Source: Tenrec ecaudatus (lineage: Eukaryota; Chordata; Mammalia; Afrosoricida; Tenrecidae). From it: a stretch of DNA of 64,000 bases. The position numbers and the translations under genes were made by a program. The stretch is taken from the NCBI RefSeq assembly GCF_050624435.1, contig NC_134531.1, forward strand, positions 255,144,812 to 255,208,811, in the 5' to 3' direction. Of the stretch, positions 1 to 10,935 are shown piece after piece (position 1 is the first letter of the stretch; each line of letters starts with the position of its first letter). The notes beneath the pieces were generated by a model. That model ran no database searches, was not told where the DNA came from, and saw nothing but the letters and a program-made list of their open reading frames with translations.

Positions 1-499
1 TTGTTCATTTTTATTAAATACCTTATTTTGTTTCTGGTGAATGTCTACATAGAAAATTAGTTTCCAATTTTTAAATTTTATGCACCTTTTCAAGGAATTG
101 GCCATATTTTCCCCACAATCTGTCAATATTCACATTTTTTTCTGTTCTAGGCATTACATTTCCAGGAATTTAGTTTCCTAGTTCATTTGACATCTCATAC
201 TTACTTTAGAAAAATCACTGACTGGCTTTAAAAACAAACAAACAGTGGAATTCACGGTCGCAGGTAGTAATATTGATAGTTTTATTTACCAATCTGCTGT
301 TCATGAGAAAGTTTCAGTTCAAAATTTCAGGAGTATCTCAAAGCAACAGTCTCAGGGACTTCTTTAGTTTCAAACAGTACAATAAGTCTGGACTCTTTAA
401 GACTTTGTGTTCTATACAATATTTTCCTCCAACTCTATCAGGATGCATCTCTTGTGGACCTGACCAGAAAGTTTGGTAGTGGTAGGTAGGCACCCTCTA

Positions 500-910
500 A
501 TTTTATTAGTCTCTTGTATATTCCTTGATCCAAGTCTATTTTCTTCTTTGACTCTTTGGTTTCCTTCTTTATCCTTTGCTGTGCAGAAGTAGAGATCAAT
601 GGTTTTATGTTAGATGAGATCGTATCATGTTTATTTTTTTGTGACTGAGCTACTTTACTCAGCATAATATCATCCATAGTCCTTCAGATTTGTTATTACA
701 AGGGCTTGTCATTGTATACTATTCATTGTACACACTTAATTTTGTCAAGTCTTCCATTGATGGACACTCAGGTGAGTTCTTCATTTTGGCTCTTGTGAAT
801 AATGCTGCTAAAATTATTATAGTTATGCCTATGGCTCTTCTTGTCATTTATCTTTCATCTCTAGGATACATACTTTAGAGTGGGATTGCTGGTGCATAGG
901 TTTAATGATT
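500..910 (-). mobile_element. Old L1 LINE 3' end (relic)
   Basis: Read on the minus strand, this matches the conserved 3' part of old mammalian L1 elements. On the plus strand one sees CTTTACTCAGCATAATATCA, then TTGATGGACACTCAGGTGAG, then GTGAATAATGCTGCTA, then GTGGGATTGCTGGTGCATAGG-like text, in the order expected for an antisense L1 end. No reading frame survives. The left edge is uncertain and could extend towards position 270. No target-site duplication was seen. Recognition is from memory of the L1 consensus. Confidence 0.7.
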
Positions 911-1554
911 AAGGTGGTGTTTCACCTTGGATTGCCCATGATCTCCGTGGTTTACCTGCTGTGATTTGGCATTACCTAGAATGAGATTTAGAGTGAGCAG
1001 CCAACAAAATAAGTTTCATTGGGATATTGCCTACTTCATATAAATTTTATGGGAAAGTTCTCGGGGTTTTCACTGGACCTGGATCACGCATCTGAATCAT
1101 AATCTGATCTCTAGTTCTTTGTGCTTGAGCCAGTGAGCTGCTGAAGTGACCTTTCAAGAGGCAAGTCCACAACATGACCTGACTGTAGACATGACACCTC
1201 AAGATAGATTTTTCTCCCAGTGCCAGAAGTCGTTGCAATAGAATTCATCTTGCAGGCAGTGCTACATGCACATCTAGTTAGCAAAACCCTTCCATAACGG
1301 GCCTCTACTGTATAGATAAACATGAGGCCCCTTCTCTTGAAACGCCTTTCATAAATCTAGTGATGCCCTTATTAGGGAAAATGGGAATAAGTATTGCATA
1401 TTCCAGTGGAAACTCTCCTTTGCTTGTTTGGTAAATGTTCGCCTCTCCTAATTATTCTTTGTGAATAGAAAGTAAGATTCTTCCTTTACAGAGCACATTG
1501 GGAACAGCATCCCCCAGTGATCCTCCTACTTATAGGTATGTAGACAGTGATAGG

Positions 1555-1715
1555 GTTATTATGTCAACTAGGCCAATAGGAACATGTGGGCAGGATTTTA
1601 TCAGGTTGCAGCTTGATTGGAGGGCAATGAAAGAAATGGCTTCCCCCTCTCTTTACCTCCCTGATGGTTGTAGCAGTATGCTGCTGCTTGAGCAAGTTCT
1701 TAAAAAAAAAACAAA
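1555..1715 (+). repeat. Family X interspersed repeat, 5' fragment
   Basis: The text TTATTATGTCAACTAGGCCAA and the following CAATAGGAACATGTGG match the left end of the family X copy at 53990 (TTTATTGTGCCAGGCCGGCC, then AATAGGAACATGTGG). Only about 160 bases are preserved. Family X is my label for a roughly 500-700 bp repeat occurring more than ten times in this window. Its ends resemble a common eutherian interspersed repeat that I cannot name with confidence. Confidence 0.45.
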
Positions 1716-1821
1716 ACCAATTACTTCCTAATACTTAGTTATCTTTTATAGAGATATCTGCCAACTCTAAAATTTTTCTTTGAACCAAGTTTTTTTTGCT
1801 TGTTTTTCTCAATAGATGAGT

Positions 1822-2405
1822 TTATGTGGGTTTTCTAAAGAAGCAAAACCAGTGAACTGTATATGTGTATGTATTTAGAAAGAGGTTTATATGGAGAAAT
1901 GGGTAAAGTGGTTGTAAAAGCAGATAAGTCCAGTCCACTTCAAGTTGGTGGGTCAGATGGGTAAACTGGATACCTCACTCTTGACCCATGTCATTGAAGG
2001 GGCCAATGAACCAGGAAGCAGGAAGACCACAAGCTAGTGGATGAAGAGCCAAATGAATGTGTTTGGCCAAGTTAATCCAAGATCAACAATCTGTTGCTGG
2101 CTCCTGAGATCAGCAGATAGAATGACAGGTGGCAACAAAACAATCAAGATCCAGCAGAAAAAGTACAGTACCATAGATTCCCTATGGTGCACATCTATTA
2201 TAAGAATAACCCACACCTGTGATGGAATCTCCTCTCAATTGTAGCAAGGTTGTGGCCAGATTAAGGTAGGACTCCACCTTACTCTCCCCACACCTTGGGC
2301 TACCTCACAGAATATCCTAACATGAGTTGTCCACACTATGTTTGATCACATTATAGAAGAATCCAGGTCAAATCAAGTTGCTATACTAACTTTAACCATC
2401 ACATT
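1822..2405 (-). repeat. Family X interspersed repeat
   Basis: Starts with GTTTTCTAAAGAAGCAAAACC and ends with CTTTAACCATCACA, the same pair of ends seen at 31275-31974. The interior has the same order of phrases (CAGGAAGCAGGAAGACCACA, GGTGGATGAAG-type and TTGATCACATTATAG text). Orientation is minus relative to the copies beginning with TTTATTGTGCCAACC. No coding capacity is apparent. Confidence 0.6.
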
Positions 2406-3491
2406 AGGATATGATGTACTATATGGCCATCTAAAAATGACATACTATAATGCTCTGTGTATATAAGATAGGAGTTTTAAGCATTGGTACTATGACTTGT
2501 AGATCACATCAGCATGAAAACAACTTGCTCTAAAACAGCAATTTTCCACCCTCAGGTTGAATAAGTAATCACGCTAATAGAAATAAATATAGTAGAGAAG
2601 GACCTGTATTTTTTTTGGGGGGGGGGCAGGAACATCAGCTAAAGTGTCAGGGGAGCCAGACCCTAACAAGTAATCATGGGTCCGGTAGGTACAATTACAC
2701 GGCTATATTGTATAAAGTTCATAGAAAAGTCATTGAGAATAAGAGAAATCCAAGAGAGTGTAAAATAAAGGAGTCAGACACATTTCATGGTAGCATGATC
2801 ACCTCTGTGCCACTTGGAGGACCATATGGGGATGGCAGAAGAGAGGAGCAGGAGCTCATGGGAGAGATTTATTTCTAACCAAGGCTGATATATACTTGTG
2901 GAGGGGGGGCATGTAAGCCCCCTATGTCACAGGAAAGGGTTGACCCATAGGCAATACAGCAATGGGAGGGGGACAATTTAGGGGTATACATTCAAGAGGA
3001 AGAAGAGGGATTAGGGGTACACATGTGACAAAATGGACAGATCCTAGATTCAGGATGGCAGGCTAACCTTGGTTGTTACTGAGCTGGTTTGACCAGTTCT
3101 GAGCTCTCCAGGGAAACAATCACCAGCCTTATCAGTAGGCTGTGAGCCCCACTTCCAGGGTACCAGACAGTAGACTGATTGCTCTGGATGGCTGATGCCT
3201 TTAAGGGGACAACTTGACAATCACTGTCTTTAGTTGAAAGCAGTGTCCTAGGTCTGACATATATTTGAGGAGACAAGCTGGGGAAAGGCCTCTTTATTTC
3301 CCATAGTAAAGAACTACATTAGAAATTTCAAACGTCTGTATCATAGAGCCGCACATATGGAGGTGAAGCAACTGTAGTTTATAGGACACAGATTTCTATA
3401 AAAGCAAATGGATGGGTGAATATCTCTCATTTAAAACATGTAATATTTCATTAAACTATCATTTTTTTCAAACTCTAGTACACTGAGCAGG

Positions 3492-3978
3492 AAAATGTGA
3501 GATCTTGCTTTCTCCCTTCCAGGCCATCTTGGTGGCTGTTCTTGTGGCCGTCTTACACCTATGACAGGAAGATGGTGGCTGCAAAGAAGACAAAATAATC
3601 TCTGTAGTCAATCAACACTATGGTCCAACTCGCTTTGAAAAGTGGAAAATGGGTGCTGAGCTACAAGCAGAGCCCGAAGATGATAAGAGAAGGCAAAGCA
3701 TAACTAGTCATTCTTGCTGACGACTCCCCAGTCTTGAGCAAATCTGCAAATGAGTACTATGCCATGTGGGCCAAAACTGGTGTTCATCACTCCTGGGGCC
3801 AAAATACCGAGTTGGGCATGGTGTATGGCAAGTGCTAGAGAGTGTGCACGCGGACCATTGTTGACCCAGGTGAGTCTGATAGCATTCGCAGCATGCCAGA
3901 CAGACTGCTGAAAAATAAAACCTGCAATATTTTTCTGTTATAAAACTGGTCAGACCTTGTATTAAAACAAAAGATCTT
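3492..3978 (+). pseudogene. RPL30: Processed pseudogene of ribosomal protein L30
   Basis: RPL30 encodes a small protein of the 60S ribosomal subunit. A 5' UTR remnant (TTTCTCCCTTCC, then GCCATCTTGGTGGCTGTT) precedes the ATG at 3572. The reading then begins MVAAKKTK and hits stops at codons 8 and 11. Later stretches are recognisable (YYAM.AKTGVHH, IDPG.S.S.IRSMP), and the terminal stop lies at 3916-3918. The start-to-stop length is 347 nt, one less than the 348 nt expected for 115 codons plus stop; the lost base lies near the C-terminus, after GCATGCCAGA. There are no introns. A 3' UTR with a degraded AATAAA (TATAAAACTGG) follows. Imperfect flanking repeats AAAATGTGAGATCTT (3492-3506) and AAAACAAAAGATCTT (3964-3978) fit an L1-made target-site duplication. 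Non-functional; identity is confident. Confidence 0.9.
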
Positions 3979-5044
3979 CACTTCTGGAAACAATCTAAAA
4001 TATATTACTAAGACTGTTAGTACATCAGATGTCAAAAGGAAATCAGGTGGCAGAAATTTGGAAGTAACAATATATTGGCAGAATATAACCATCCTATTTA
4101 TATTACTCATAGTGTTTCATATTGATATTTTTCTAGTATAGTTAGCATAATTCTATCACTATGTATTCTCTCAATGTATACGTATACTTAAAAAATAAAT
4201 ATTAATATTTGCTTTTAAAATAAGTATTAACATTTAATGTGATTTTCCCTTTTGTTCTTTCTTCATTTCTTTCCCTTCCTCACTTACTGACTAAGCTGTT
4301 GTATTTTTTGTTTTGTTGTCTTTCATTTTGGAATTTTGATGCATAAATCTAAAGTTTCTTTAAGCAAAGATTGAATTTCTCTTTTGGGAAGGGAGAGCAA
4401 TAAATGGTTAAGTCAAAAATAGCTGTTGAGAGAAGATTTAGGGCCTATATTCCTCTTCATTTCCCAACATATTAATCCTTTCCCCTTTATCTTGATTTCC
4501 TTCATACCTCTCTGGAAATACCTTAGATCCAATTTTGAAAGCAAATACTAGAAATGTGGGCTATTACTAAACCAATTACTATCTCAGACCATCACCCCAG
4601 AATTCAGGGTATGTATTGGTAAAACTAGGGCTCTTCAATTTTCTCTCATCCTCTTCTGCACCTCCGCAAGCCAAGATCATCAATACATGAATGAGGCAAG
4701 TGTAAAGGAAGGGGATACCCATAGGATTGTAAAGGGAAGAAGCAGATAAAACTTGATGAAATCAAAGGAAATTGCATGTTATCTGTCTCCTAAACCCATT
4801 CTGCTCCATTGCTTCTCATGAAAATCAAAGAAGTGCTCATTTGCAAAAGTTATCATATTTTCAGAAGAATGTAAAATATTTAGAAAATTTGGATTTAGTG
4901 TTTAAGCATTGAAATTCCAATATTCATCTTCCAAAGTATGATAGAAAACTGAGGACACTGTCTACAGGATAGATTGTCCTGTTCATATTTTGCAAATTAT
5001 ATCCTTTAAAAGGAATTGAGAAAAATGACAAAAAGGGCTATATA

Positions 5045-5262
5045 TGAACTCTTTACCATGTTTGCTTTCAAGGAACATTCTGGCTGTATTTCTTCCAAGT
5101 CAAATTTGTTTGTTCTCTTGGCAGTCCTGGGTAATTTCAATAGTTTTTAACAGTATCATAATTCAACTGAATCAATTCTTCTCATTCTTCCTTATTTGAT
5201 GTCAAATTTCACATGCTTATGAGGCAACTGAAAATACCTTGGGTCAGGTTTACCTATTGACT
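5045..5262 (-). mobile_element. RTE-clade LINE, 3' fragment
   Basis: Text such as GAACATTCTGGCTGTATTTC, CTTCCAAGTCAAATTTGTTTG and CTTGGCAGTCC is the antisense of the afrotherian RTE LINE 3' region, repeated almost word for word at 31230, 34205 and 47400. It stops abruptly near GGGTCAGGTTTACC and is followed by a 25-base AfroSINE-like tail (GGCAGTGAGTTTGGTTTTG). Confidence 0.75.
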
Positions 5263-5810
5263 CAAAGGCAGTGAGTTTGGTTTTGTATACTCACAATTAA
5301 GGGGATTTATTAGGGATGTTACAGGTTACCACAAGTCGGGAGCAGTAAGTAGTATGGACAACCGCACTGGTCTACACTACTGCCCCTCCTCAGCCAGTAG
5401 CCAAGCCTTTTTCTAGTCCTCTTCCTTTCATCCACGAGTTCCCTTGGACTTTGCCTCCCTGGGCCAGGAAGACAGTTTGCTGCTCTGTGTCATGATCTCT
5501 GTTTCTCTGTTCTAGTTACTGGTCTTGGCCTGGCTCCTTTGATCTGGTTAATAATGGCCTCCATGCCACAAATACTGGTGCTTGTGCCACTTCAGAGATC
5601 TAAAATATGCTTCACTAGTGTCCTTTTCAGATGGGCCTAAGCATACCATCAGCTCCCTGTTGTTGATGTTTTTAGGTGCTTTCGAGTTTGTTCCCACCCC
5701 CAGCGACTCATTGGAGAATAGAATGAAACAGTGTGATCCTGTGCTATTCAGAATTGTGCATATGTTTGAGCCCATTGGTGCAGCCACTCTGTCCATCCAT
5801 CTTGTCAAGG

Positions 5811-5988
5811 GACTTCCGCTTTCTTTTTTTTTTTTAAACATTTTATTAGGGGCTCATACAACTCTTATCACAATCCATACATATACATACATCAATTGTA
5901 TAAAGCACATCTGCACATTCCCTGCCCCAATCATTCTCAAAGCATTTGCTCTCCACTTAAGCCCTTTGCATCAGACTTCCGCTTTCTT
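5811..5988 (-). mobile_element. Short L1 3' end with target-site duplication
   Basis: An antisense L1 tail of about 148 bp begins with a poly-T run (the poly-A of the inserted strand) and TTTTATTAGGGGCTCATACA. It is bounded by a perfect 15-bp direct repeat GACTTCCGCTTTCTT at 5811-5825 and 5974-5988. This is a heavily 5'-truncated L1 insertion into the older RTE element. The body matches the 3' terminus seen at 24540-24655 and 37730-37830. Confidence 0.92.
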
Positions 5989-6011
5989 ATTGCCCCTACA
6001 CTTTACCAAAG

Positions 6012-6195
6012 AGGGCTGGTGCTGAGGTAGTTACTCACTGGCTGGTGATGGGCCTGATTGGCAGTTCAAAACCACCCCTAGCTCTGCAGGAGAAAGATTG
6101 GGCTTTCTTCTCTCATAAACAGTTACAGTCTCGAAAACTCACATTGGGTTGCTAGGAGTCAGTATTGTCTCTCTGGCAGTGAGTTTGGTTTATTT
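6012..6195 (+). mobile_element. AfroSINE
   Basis: Reads in SINE order: GGCAGTTCAAAACCACCCCTAG-type text, AGGAGAAAGATTGGGCTTTC, AACAGTTACAGTCTCGAAAA, TAGGAGTCAGTATTG, GGCAGTGAGTTTGGTTT. This is the afrotherian SINE family, derived from an RNA polymerase III gene with a LINE-like tail. It sits inside the RTE copy, whose text resumes at about 6200. Confidence 0.85.
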
Positions 6196-6450
6196 TGGTT
6201 TTATGCCAATATGATGCCCTTCTCCCAGGATTTGTATCTCCTGTGACATTCCCAAACAATGTGAGACAAAGTGCTCTTGATGCCTTTAAGGAGCTATCTG
6301 GCTGGCTTTACTCCTGAGAGAGTTCTGTTTGCTTTTTTGGAGGTCCATAGTACTTTCCAATATTTTTGCCAGCACCATAATGCAAATGCATTGATTCTTC
6401 TTTGGTTTTCCTTATTCAATGTCCAACTTCTACTTGCATATAAGGTGGTT

Positions 6451-6912
6451 GAAATACTATGGCTTACCACCTGCTTCCCCTCCCCCCACCCCAGGAGGAT
6501 GACCTAGAGAAACATGGGTGAAGGGAGACAGCAGTTGGTGTAAGATATGAAAAAAACAATCATTCATAATTTATCAAGGGTTCACAAAGGAAGGGGGTGG
6601 GGGAGGGAAAACAGAGGAGCTGATAATAAGGATTCAAATAAAAAGTAAATGTCTAGAAAACAATGATGGCAACATATGGACAAATATGCTTGATACAATT
6701 AATCTATGCATTGTTATAAGAGCTATAAGAGCCCCCAATAAAATGATCTTTAAAAAGAAACAAAAAAAAACCAATTACCAGAATTACACCTGTGGGAATC
6801 TCTATTGAATCCTTCCATTCCACCCCACCAACCCTTCCTTTTACACTTGTTATATGAAAAGCATTAAATATTACATATATTTAAGAAAGAAAGAAGAAAA
6901 TAACTATGGTTT
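6451..6912 (+). mobile_element. L1 3' end with candidate 3' transduction
   Basis: Sense L1 3' UTR text runs from 6466 to its own AATAAA (6737) and an A-rich run ending near 6770. It then continues for about 125 bp of unrelated sequence (6771-6895), which ends with a second polyadenylation signal (ATTAAA at 6864) and a purine-rich A tail. Both sides carry the same piece of host RTE text: GAAATACTATGGCTT at 6451-6465 and GAAAATAACTATGGTTT at about 6895-6911. The extra 125 bp therefore lies inside the target-site duplication and arrived with the L1, as in read-through 3' transduction. Confidence 0.8.
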
Positions 6913-8847
6913 AGGTCGGGCACACCTTAGTCCTCAAAGTAACCTCCTTGCTTTTCAGTACCTTACAGAGATGCAACAATTTAACCCAATGATATGTCAA
7001 TTGATCTCTGAACTGTTGCTTCTATGAGTTTTGATTGTGGATTCAAGCAAGACAAAATCCCTAACTACTTCCAAGTTTTCTCCACTTATCATGATGTTAT
7101 CTATTGGTCTGGTAGTGAAGATTTTTGTTTTCTTTTTTAATTGTATTTAATTGATACCAAGGGATGTCATATTTGACTTCATCAGTAAGTGCTTCAAGTT
7201 CTCACTCTCAACAAGCAAGGTTGTGTTATCTGCATATCACATGTTGTTAGGAGACCTTCTTACATTCCTGTTGCTAACATAATCCAGCTCTCTGATTAAT
7301 TGCTCATCATACAGTTTGAGTATGTATGGTGAAAGGATACAATCCTGACACACACCGTTTCTGATTTAAACCATTCAGTATTCCTTTGTTTTCTTCCCAC
7401 CACTTCCTCTTGATCCAATACAGGTTTCACATGAGAACAATTGGCTATTCTGTAATTCCTATTTTTCTCAAGGCTATGCATAGTTTATTATGGTCCACAC
7501 TCTTAAATATCTTTGCATAGTAAAAAAAATAACACCAAGCACAAGTACGCATCTTTCTGGTATTCTCTGTTTTGAGCCACGATCCATATGACATCAGCAG
7601 TGATATACTTTGTCCCACATCCTCTTCTGAATCTCACCAGAACCTCTGGTAGCTCCCTGTCAGGGTACAGCTACAACTGTTGTTGAATGACCATAATTGA
7701 CATTTTACTTGTACGTGACACCAATGATATTGTTCTGAAATACGAGCGTGCTTTTTGAGCCTCATGTTTGGATAATACTTTCAGTGCAGCTTGAACGTCT
7801 TCCTTTAGTACTATTGCTTCTTGCTATTATGGCCCCTCTTGAAAGGGTGGAATATTGGCTAGCTCTTTTTGTTGCACAGATTTTGTGTTTTCTTTCCATT
7901 TTTCCTTTTGAGTTTCATGTGTCATTCAATATTTTCCCCATAGAAGCTTTCAATATTACAACTTGAGGCTTAAATATTTTGTAAATTATTTCCATTCAAG
8001 ATATGCTGAGTGGCTTCTTCCCTTTTGATTTTTTAACTATGGGTCCTCATTTCATTATAATATTTAACTTTTTCTTTTCTAGCTGCCTTTGAAATTTTCT
8101 GGTCAATTCGATGACATCATAATTTCCTCTCTTTGCCATCACTTCTCTATTTTTAAGAGTAAGTTTCAGAATCTCTTCTGACATCCACTTTGAGTTTTCC
8201 CTCTGTCGTTTCAAGACTCTTTATCATCGCACAAGCAATGAACTTTGTGTCCTCCTACAGCTCGTCAGCTCTTCTGTCTTATGTGACCACTGCGTCAACT
8301 CTGGTCTTGACATGTCCTCAAAATTATGGTGCGATAGATTCATGGTCCTCTTTTGGCTCTTCTGTCTTTGTTTTCATTGTCTTTATCTTCAACCTTAACT
8401 TTCATAGGAGCAATTGATGAGCTATTCCACAGTTGGCCCCTGGCCTGATTTTAGAGGTAGATATTGAACTTCCCCTGGTCTCTTCCCATGGATGTATTCA
8501 ATTTGATTTCTATGTATTTCATCTGGAGATGTCCATATGTACAGTCACTGTTTACATTGTTGAAAAATATTTACTATGAAGAAATCATTGGTTTTGCAAA
8601 ATTCTATCATGCAATCTCCAGCTTCATTCTTATCATCAAGGGCATGTTTTCCAATCAATGTTCCTAGATGGGTCATTTACGCAGGGAAATGACTTTTATG
8701 AAAATGTGCATTTTGTCTTTTAACAGACTATGCCCCAGAGGAATCAAAAAATGATGACTTGGTTCACACATTCTACGATGATGGAGGTTTCATCACACTT
8801 TAAATCTGTCTGTGAACGCCCTCATCATGGGATTTTAGCCATAGGCA

Positions 8848-9030
8848 CCAAACCAAAATTCACTGCCATCGAGTTGATGCTGACTTACCTTGACCCCCTG
8901 TGACTTTCTGAGACTATAACTGTGTATAGGAGTAGAAAGCCCCATCTTTCTCCCATGGAGTGGTTGGTGGTTTCAAACTGCTGACCCTGGGGATTGCAGC
9001 CCAAAGCATAACAACTACACCACCAGATCT
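8848..9030 (-). mobile_element. AfroSINE
   Basis: Antisense copy: AAATTCACTGCCATCGAGTT at the left is the reverse of the SINE tail, followed by GAGACTATAACTGTGTATAGG, AGCCCCATCTTTCTCCCATG and AAACTGCTGACC. It abuts the 5' end of the long RTE copy. It is among the better preserved AfroSINEs in the window. Confidence 0.88.
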
Positions 9031-9594
9031 CCTACAGCTACAGGCCCAGAAGCCACAATGCATGCGCCATCACATAAGGGATTATAGCCGGAGTGCCATA
9101 TTAACTGACTGCATCTCAGGTGCCTGCACAGAAGAACTTTTGATCACTTGACTGTAAGTCATCAGAAGATAGTCAGTTTGGCCCTATATGGAATCTCATG
9201 GACACTCCATGATTCCCACACTTCAACCAAGGAGCTTTCCCCTATAGGTCCTTCTGCCTCCGAGGAGTAAAATCAATCTTGTGGGTAACCAGGGCGAAAC
9301 AAAGCCAGAGTCTTCACGAATGTTCCCCTCTTCCTTCTGATCACAAAGATAACCTATTAATGAATTTCAAATAGTTTCACTAGCCAAGCTCACAAAAATT
9401 TATTTAATACACACAAAAAAGCCTGTTCCACCCTAACTGTCCCCTTAACAGATCCTTTCCTGTAAATCAGGCTGCTGCTGGAAGCAATACTAACATCCTC
9501 CTGTAAGCACTGCTGTGCAAATAAACTGATGCCTCTCAGCTTGGCTACAGGCCAGATTTTTATTCTATGGGCCTTGAAATGTAAGAATTCTCTC
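9031..9594. other. Unassigned DNA
   Basis: I see no recognisable gene or repeat. Short ORFs here look like chance. Confidence 0.4.
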
Positions 9595-9745
9595 TTTTTG
9601 GCTTGAGCTCAAGCAGAATTCACCCAATGATTCTGTGAGAGAAAGACCTCGCCAGGTTCCAGCCTAGAAAACCCTTTGTGGCAATCCTGCTGTGTCACAT
9701 GGGGTCACTATGAGGTCACTTGGAGTCACTAAGTGGATAAATATA
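9595..9745 (+). mobile_element. AfroSINE variant
   Basis: AAAGACCTCGCCAGGTTCC, AGCCTAGAAAACCCTTTGTGG and TGTCACATGGGGTCACTATG match the body of an AfroSINE subfamily that lacks the GTAAAGA-type middle. The 5' part is eroded. Confidence 0.6.
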
Positions 9746-10552
9746 TAAAAGCCTCTATGAACTCTTACATGTCGGTTCCCTGAACATCACCAGCATCAAC
9801 AATTGAGTGTATTGCTTTCCAGGGTAAAGGACAAAATCATCTCCAAAGAACGTTTGAAAGGTCTTGGAGGGAAAGTGCTCTTTCACATTACAATGTCCAC
9901 TTTGATCAGAGTGAAGAGCCAGACACTGCACTTTGGTTCGCTGTTCTCTCTTGTAGGGACATTTAGAGATCTCTAGTGGCAGAGTGTCCCTAAATGCAAG
10001 GTCAACAACTCAAGCCCCTCTGTCCATTTTACACTCTTCTTTAGGGGCATTATGGGTAGGCGTGGATTGGATGGCCAGTTTCAGGGACAGTTCCTATTTT
10101 CTACCATCTTAATTGTGTCCAATCCATAAAAGAACTCCCTGGTTGGCAGGACAGCAGTAGGTGGCCTCAGTAGTTTCTAAACCAGTGCCTGGCCTACTCG
10201 GCCCTGACTGCAACGGGGAGAAAGAAACAATTCTATTTTAATAGGACTTCTCTGTTTGATTTCACGTAGGTATTCTGATGTAGGGAAAAGGAGTTTGATT
10301 AAGATTAGGTAAGAACCATAACCACACTTGAGAACTGGTGGAAACAGTTAGGTAAGACTTTTGGGGCTAGAGGTTCAAAGCTGTTGAAATTTCCTCTAAC
10401 AAGCAATGAATTAATTTGTCTGGGAAGTGAAAATCAAGAAAAGGTAAAAGTATGCTTATGAAGTAATAATATAATTTCACTTTATACCTTAAGTCGAATA
10501 ACACAGTAAATGGTTGTGATCTTCATAATGTATTTGTTTGTTGTTTGTTTGT
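9746..10552. other. Unassigned DNA
   Basis: No gene or repeat that I can support. The base composition is ordinary. Confidence 0.4.
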
Positions 10553-10935
10553 GAACCTTGGCGATGTAGTGGGCTGCTGCTACTCAAGGTCAGCAATTCA
10601 AAAGCACCAGATGCTCCTTGGAAGAATCATGAGGCGTTCTGCCCCTGTAAAGTGTTGCAGGGGTCCCCAAACTATGGCCCACGGAGGACATTTACCTGGT
10701 TCACCAGGTGTTTTTGCCACTGCTTCCCGTCCTGCTTAGCAGCAGACTCATTCACTGTGCATAGCAATTTGTTCATAGTTTTTTTTAAAAACTATAGTAC
10801 ATTCCTCCAGTGGTCTGAGGGACAGTGAACTGGCCCCTGTTTAAAAAGTTTATGTCAAAACCCCACAGCGACAGCTACTTCTACTCTGGCATGTAGGGCC
10901 ACTGTGAGTCAAAATTTACTCAATGACACTGAATT
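10553..10935 (+). mobile_element. AfroSINE split by a hAT element
   Basis: The left half (10553-10657) has GATGTAGTGGGCTGCTGCTA, AAGGTCAGCAATTCAAAAGC and TTCTGCCCCTGTAAAG. The right half (about 10855-10935) has CCCCACAGCGACAGC and CACTGTGAGTCAAAATTTAC. The SINE is continuous once the hAT element at 10658-10852 is removed, so the DNA transposon jumped in afterwards. Confidence 0.82.
10658..10852 (+). mobile_element. Non-autonomous hAT transposon (non-SPIN)
   Basis: Begins CAGGGGTCCCCAAACTATGG and ends near GAACTGGCCCCTGTTTAAAA, with CATAGCAATTTGTTCATAG inside. This matches a short non-autonomous hAT family I recall from several mammals; the terminal CAGGGGTCCCC is the inverted-repeat half, and its partner at the right end has been lost. 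It encodes no protein and would depend on an external transposase. Exact family naming needs a repeat-library search. Confidence 0.75.

Larger units (their letters stand above)
5665..8845 (-). mobile_element. Long RTE-clade LINE with nested insertions
   Basis: This is the longest RTE copy here, reading right to left: endonuclease region (about 8845-7800), reverse transcriptase region (about 7800-6900), then the 3' part to 5665. RTE LINEs encode an apurinic-type endonuclease fused to a reverse transcriptase and move by target-primed reverse transcription. Landmarks match the other copies: CTTCATCAGTAAGTGCTTCAA (7180), GTTGTGTTATCTGCATATCA (7210), CCACATCCTCTTCTGAATCTC (7616). The frame is destroyed; no ORF exceeds about 97 codons. 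Three later insertions split it: an antisense L1 tail (5826-5973), an AfroSINE (6012-6195) and a sense L1 with an extra tail (6466-6895). It is therefore older than all three. Removing the insertions leaves roughly 2.4 kb. Confidence 0.85.

Noticed and set aside
1047..1323. Two overlapping minus-strand ORFs as a small gene or pseudogene
   Set aside because: I could not match either to a known protein, and there is no supporting structure.
5548..6025. Overlapping ORFs of 97 and 147 codons
   Set aside because: They run through RTE, an L1 tail and its target-site duplication; no single coding origin.
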